Positions 60,526 through 64,000 of a stretch of 64,000 nt of DNA are shown in pieces. Numbering within the stretch: position 1 is the first letter of the stretch; each line of letters starts with the position of its first letter. The notes under the pieces are model-generated. The model did no database searches, was not told the DNA's origin, and worked only from the letters and a program-made list of their open reading frames with translations. Source of the DNA: Pseudohoeflea suaedae (GTDB taxonomy: Bacteria > Pseudomonadota > Alphaproteobacteria > Rhizobiales > Rhizobiaceae); contig NZ_SMSI01000001.1 of assembly GCF_004354915.1 (NCBI RefSeq), positions 496,001 to 560,000 on the forward strand, written 5' to 3'. The position numbers and the translations under genes were made by a program.

Positions 60526-61302
60526 ATGTCGAAGAACCGCGCCACAGCCGATGGGGGAATGGCCACGTCCTACGGATTTTCCTCGGTTGGCGAGGGAGAG
60601 AAGCAGGGACTGGTCAATGATGTCTTTCACAAGGTGGCCAAGCGGTACGACATCATGAACGACGTGATGTCGGGCGGCATGCACCGGGTCTGGAAAGACG
60701 CGATGATCTCGGTTCTCAACCCGCCGAAGACGCCCGGCTGGCGGTTCATCGACGTGGCGGGCGGAACCGGCGACATCGCCTTCCGCATTGTCGAAGCCTC
60801 CAGGAAGGAAGCGCTCGGTACGGTTCTCGACATCAACGGCTCGATGCTGGGTGTCGGCCAGGAGCGTGCTGAGAAGCGCGGACTGGCGTCCCACCTCGAA
60901 TTCGTCGAGGCCAATGCCGAGGAGTTGCCCTTCGAGGACAAGAGTTTCGACGCCTACACGATTGCTTTCGGCATTCGCAACGTCCCGGATATCGACAAGG
61001 CGCTGCGCGAGGCCCATCGCGTTCTCAAGCGCGGCGGACGGTTCCTCTGCCTTGAATTTTCCGAGGTCCAGATGCCGGTGCTCGACAAGCTGTACGAGGC
61101 TTGGTCGTTCAACGGTATCCCGAAGATGGGGCAGGCGATCGCTGGCGACGGCGAACCCTACCGCTATCTCGTCGAATCGATCCGCAAGTTCCCGCGCCAG
61201 GCGGATTTTGCCGCCATGATCGAGCGCGCCGGCTTCTCCCGCGTCAACTGGACCAATTACACGGGCGGCGTGGCTGCCCTCCATTCCGGCTGGAAACTCT
61301 GA
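60526..61302 (+). CDS. ubiE: Demethylmenaquinone/2-polyprenyl-benzoquinol methyltransferase UbiE
   Basis: A 258-residue SAM-dependent C-methyltransferase of ubiquinone biosynthesis. [20 protein letters not shown], the SAM motif [15 protein letters not shown] and the C-terminal [12 protein letters not shown] are family signatures. ATG 60526 follows AGGA; the in-frame ATG at 60493 adds 11 residues without benefit. ubiB begins one base after the stop. Confidence 0.96.
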   Translation: MSKNRATADGGMATSYGFSSVGEGEKQGLVNDVFHKVAKRYDIMNDVMSGGMHRVWKDAMISVLNPPKTPGWRFIDVAGGTGDIAFRIVEASRKEALGTVLDINGSMLGVGQERAEKRGLASHLEFVEANAEELPFEDKSFDAYTIAFGIRNVPDIDKALREAHRVLKRGGRFLCLEFSEVQMPVLDKLYEAWSFNGIPKMGQAIAGDGEPYRYLVESIRKFPRQADFAAMIERAGFSRVNWTNYTGGVAALHSGWKL

Positions 61303-61303
61303 C

Positions 61304-62878
61304 GTGCATTCTCCCTCGACCTATCTGCGCCTGATCGGCGCCGGTTATGTTCTCGTGCGCGAGGGCGTGGTCTCCATGCTGCCGCCCGAGGAACTGCCGC
61401 CGGCCATGCGCTTCATCCAGAAGCTTGCCCGGCCGTTCGCGCGCCGCAAGGCGATGAATGCCGACCGCTCGGACCGTCTTGCCCGCGCGGTGGAACGTCT
61501 CGGCCCGTCCTGGGTCAAGCTCGGCCAGTTTCTGGCAACCCGCCCCGACGTGGTGGGGGCGGAAATTGCGGCCGATCTGTCCATGCTGCAGGACCGGATG
61601 GCGATGTTCCCGGAGGCCGAGGCCCGCAAGGAGATCGAGGATTCGCTGGGCCGTCCCATCGCCGATCTCTTCACCCGCTTCGATCCTCCGATCGCCGCCG
61701 CGTCCATAGCCCAGGTCCATCCCGCCGAAGTGAAGACCGAGACCGGCACGAAGAAGGTTGCCGTCAAGGTGATCCGCCCCGGTGTGCGCAAGCGCTTCCG
61801 CAAGGATCTCGATACCTTCTATCTCGTGGCCGAGATGCAGGAACGCTATGTGCCCGCCACCCGGCGCCTGCGCCCCATCGAGATCACCCGCACCCTCGAG
61901 CAGACCACCAAGGTGGAAATGGACCTCCGCCTGGAGGCCGCCGCTCTTTCCGAAATGGCGGAGAATACTGCCGACGATCCGGGTTTCCGCGTGCCGCTGG
62001 TCGACTGGGAACGCACCGGCCGCGACTGTGTGACGATGGAATGGATCGACGGCGTCAAGATGAGCGATGTGGAGGGGCTTCGCGCCGCCGGCCACGATCT
62101 CGACCATCTTGCCGAAACGCTGATCCAGTCCTTCCTGCGCCACACGCTGCGCGACGGCTTCTTCCACGCCGACATGCACCAGGGCAATCTCTTCGTCGAT
62201 CCGGCGGGTACCATCGTCGCCGTCGACATGGGCATCGTCTCGCGTCTCGGGAAGAAGGAACGTCGTTTCCTGGCCGAGATCCTTTATGGCTTCATCACCC
62301 GCGACTATCGCCGCGTCGCCGACGTCCATTTCCAGGCAGGCTATGTGCCGGCCGAGCACGACCCGGCGAGCTTCGCCCAGGCGATCCGCGCCATCGGCGA
62401 GCCGATCCACGGCCAGTCGGCGGAGACCATCTCCATGGCGCGCCTGCTGACGCTTCTCTTTGAAGTCACCGAGCTCTTCGACATGCAGACCCGGCCCGAG
62501 CTGATCATGCTGCAGAAGACCATGGTCGTCGTCGAGGGCGTTGCCCGCACGCTCGATCCGCGCTTCAACATGTGGAAGGCCGCCGAGCCGGTGGTCGGCA
62601 GCTGGATCCGCGACAATCTCGGTCCCAAGCGTCTGCTGGTCGATTTCCGCGACGGGCTGGAGGCGGCCGTCCGTCTGGGCGAACAGCTGCCGCAGCTGGC
62701 CGCGCGCACGGAGAAATTCGCCGACGAGATCGATTCCATGGCCGAGCACGGCCTGCGCTTCGATGCCGCGACCGCCGAAGCCATAGGCAGGGCGGAAGCC
62801 CGCCACTCCCGCTCGGGACGCATCGCCTTGTGGGTGATCGCGCTGGCGCTGGTGGCGATCGTGGTCCGGCTTTATTGA
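61304..62878 (+). CDS. ubiB: Ubiquinone biosynthesis atypical kinase UbiB
   Basis: A 524-residue ABC1/AarF-family protein. It has the invariant KxGQ motif (WVKLGQFLATRPD), the Ala-rich loop AAASIAQVH in place of the usual kinase P-loop, and the metal-binding HADMHQGNLFVD and DMG motifs, ending with a membrane anchor (IALWVIALALVAIVV). It aids coenzyme Q synthesis, possibly by extracting lipid precursors. GTG 61304 starts right after ubiE, so they form an operon. Confidence 0.95.
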   Translation: MHSPSTYLRLIGAGYVLVREGVVSMLPPEELPPAMRFIQKLARPFARRKAMNADRSDRLARAVERLGPSWVKLGQFLATRPDVVGAEIAADLSMLQDRMAMFPEAEARKEIEDSLGRPIADLFTRFDPPIAAASIAQVHPAEVKTETGTKKVAVKVIRPGVRKRFRKDLDTFYLVAEMQERYVPATRRLRPIEITRTLEQTTKVEMDLRLEAAALSEMAENTADDPGFRVPLVDWERTGRDCVTMEWIDGVKMSDVEGLRAAGHDLDHLAETLIQSFLRHTLRDGFFHADMHQGNLFVDPAGTIVAVDMGIVSRLGKKERRFLAEILYGFITRDYRRVADVHFQAGYVPAEHDPASFAQAIRAIGEPIHGQSAETISMARLLTLLFEVTELFDMQTRPELIMLQKTMVVVEGVARTLDPRFNMWKAAEPVVGSWIRDNLGPKRLLVDFRDGLEAAVRLGEQLPQLAARTEKFADEIDSMAEHGLRFDAATAEAIGRAEARHSRSGRIALWVIALALVAIVVRLY

Positions 62879-63091
62879 CCGTTTCACCCGGATTTCACGC
62901 CGGAAACGGCCCAAATTTGCATTTTCCGGTCATTTCCGTCAGGCTTGGTGTGCTGCCTGAAGGCAGTGTTCGCCGATCGCGCCCGTGAGCAGCGATCACG
63001 ACAAACGCCCCGTGGCTGGCCTCTGATCGTGCCGGCCCATCTGCGCGAGATGCGCATCCGGGGGCATTGAAACCAGCATTGGGAAACATTC

Positions 63092-63526
63092 ATGACGGAA
63101 GCCAAGACCGGAGATACGGTCCGCATCAACTATGTCGGCAAGCTGCCCGACGGAAACCAGTTCGACAGTTCGGAAGGCCGTGAGCCGCTCGAGTTTCAGC
63201 TCGGTTCCGGCCAGATCATCGGTGGGCTCGACCGTGGTGTGCAGGGCATGAAGGTCGGCGACAAGCAGACCGTCACAGTGCCGGCCGACGAAGCCTATGG
63301 CCCTCATGACGAGGCCAAGGTGCAGAAGGTGCCCCGCAACCAGATCCCCGCCGAGATCGACCTTCAGCCGGGCATGCAGCTTCAGGCGCGTACCCCGCAG
63401 GGCCCGATTTCGCTGACCGTCGTCGCCTTCGACGACAACGAGGTCACCATCGACGCCAACCATCCGCTGGCCGGCCAGGACCTCATCTTCGACGTCGAGC
63501 TCGTCGAAATCGTCAAGGCAGCCTGA
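63092..63526 (+). CDS. FKBP-type peptidyl-prolyl isomerase (SlyD-like)
   Basis: A 144-residue cytoplasmic isomerase/chaperone. The FKBP half shows VRINYVGKLPDGNQFDSS and YGPHDEAKVQKVPRNQ, with a SlyD-type inserted flap domain (about 70-120). The His-rich metal-binding tail of E. coli SlyD is missing. The 213 bases upstream contain a CCGTTTC/GAAACGG inverted repeat (62879-62909), probably at the end of ubiB, and no gene. Confidence 0.92.
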   Translation: MTEAKTGDTVRINYVGKLPDGNQFDSSEGREPLEFQLGSGQIIGGLDRGVQGMKVGDKQTVTVPADEAYGPHDEAKVQKVPRNQIPAEIDLQPGMQLQARTPQGPISLTVVAFDDNEVTIDANHPLAGQDLIFDVELVEIVKAA

Positions 63527-63548
63527 GGGTTACGGGGTTGAAAAATCG

Positions 63549-63611
63549 GACGCCCGGCAGTCCCGGACCCGTTTCGTGCGAGCGCATGGCGGGGCCCGTC
63601 TGCCGGGCGTC
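63549..63611 (+). terminator. Inverted repeat after the FKBP gene
   Basis: Perfect 12-base arms GACGCCCGGCAG (63549-63560) and CTGCCGGGCGTC (63600-63611) enclose a 39-base loop, with TTCTTTCC after the second arm. It is probably the FKBP terminator although the loop is unusually long. Confidence 0.6.
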
Positions 63612-63676
63612 TTCTTTCCGGGCGGAATTGCCGCTATAGACGGGCCTGATAGTTTCAATCCGGGTGCGGTGGTTTC

Positions 63677-64000
63677 ATGAGTCTCGCCGGCAAGCGTATT
63701 CTTCTCGTCATTTCGGGCGGCATTGCCGCCTACAAGTCGCTCGACCTCATTCGCCGTCTACGCGAGCGAGGCGCTTCGGTGCGCGCGGTGATGACGTCGG
63801 GAGCGCGTGAATTCATCACGCCGCTCTCCGTCGGGGCACTGACCGCCGACAAGGTGTTCACCGATCTGTTCGATCGCGAGGACGAGCAGGACGTCGGCCA
63901 TATCCGGCTGGCGCGCGACTGCGATCTGGTGCTGGTCGCTCCCGCAACCGCCGATCTGATGGCGAAGATGGCGACCGGACAGGCCAATGATCTGGCAACT
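63677..64000 (+). CDS. coaBC: Phosphopantothenoylcysteine decarboxylase/synthetase, N-terminal part (partial)
   Basis: The first 108 codons of a coenzyme A biosynthesis flavoprotein; the window ends inside the gene. [20 protein letters not shown] is the flavin-binding start, [16 protein letters not shown] and [20 protein letters not shown] continue the decarboxylase domain. The catalytic His/Cys and the ligase domain lie beyond the window. Confidence 0.93.
   Translation, partial: MSLAGKRILLVISGGIAAYKSLDLIRRLRERGASVRAVMTSGAREFITPLSVGALTADKVFTDLFDREDEQDVGHIRLARDCDLVLVAPATADLMAKMATGQANDLAT

Overview
The window is a chromosomal segment of an alphaproteobacterium. The best fit is Hyphomicrobiales (Rhizobiales), probably Rhizobiaceae or a close relative such as Martelella or Hoeflea. 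The evidence is high GC with intact antisense shadow frames, and gene orders known from this group: glnD-murJ-trpS-usp-nfuA-tsaB-rimI-plsC-miaB-phoH-ybeY-corC-lnt-praR-metK-trmB, rimP-nusA-ylxR-infB-rbfA-truB-rpsO-pnp, irr divergent from fabA-fabB-fabI, and rpsT-dnaA-dnaN-recF-moeB. Genus is inference only. I see no tRNA, rRNA, insertion sequence, integrase, phage gene or CRISPR array.

Layout. 1-5.8 kb: the end of dapB, gpmA, an AraC-MGMT DNA repair fusion, a DUF2244 membrane protein, nth, a divergent tetR/VOC pair with two palindromic operator candidates, an EI24 (CysZ-like) membrane protein and a lone arsH. 6.0-8.6 kb: a two-gene unit, a GNAT acetyltransferase fused to a C39-like cysteine peptidase and overlapping a RimK-like ATP-grasp ligase; this is the least understood system here. 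8.8-26.6 kb: housekeeping genes for nitrogen signalling (glnD), lipid II flipping (murJ), translation and tRNA modification (trpS, tsaB, rimI, miaB, trmB), Fe-S delivery (nfuA), rRNA maturation (phoH, ybeY), lipoprotein acylation (lnt), and praR and metK.

26.6-34.4 kb: an accessory block between trmB and rimP. It holds a bacteriophytochrome histidine kinase with its own receiver, an opposite-strand single-domain response regulator, a heme oxygenase that can make the biliverdin chromophore, an AT-rich intergenic region with repeated motifs, and a betaine/proline-type ABC transporter. 34.5-44.9 kb: the transcription-translation operon rimP to pnp. 45-49.7 kb: two small enzymes, then fabI, fabB and fabA facing irr. 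49.8-57.3 kb: an SH3 protein, a 2-hydroxyacid dehydrogenase, DUF930, moeB, recF, dnaN and dnaA. 57.3-58.1 kb is a long non-coding dnaA leader rich in GANTC sites. 58.1-64 kb: rpsT, a crotonase, mutM, ubiE, ubiB, an FKBP isomerase and the start of coaBC.

Regulatory signals read directly from the sequence include a promoter whose -10 overlaps an Irr-box-like palindrome in front of nfuA (with irr itself in the window), a near-consensus irr promoter, TetR-type palindromes within a promoter, and several intrinsic terminators or attenuator-like hairpins. Coding starts were chosen from Shine-Dalgarno spacing, family N-termini and overlaps; uncertain ones are marked.
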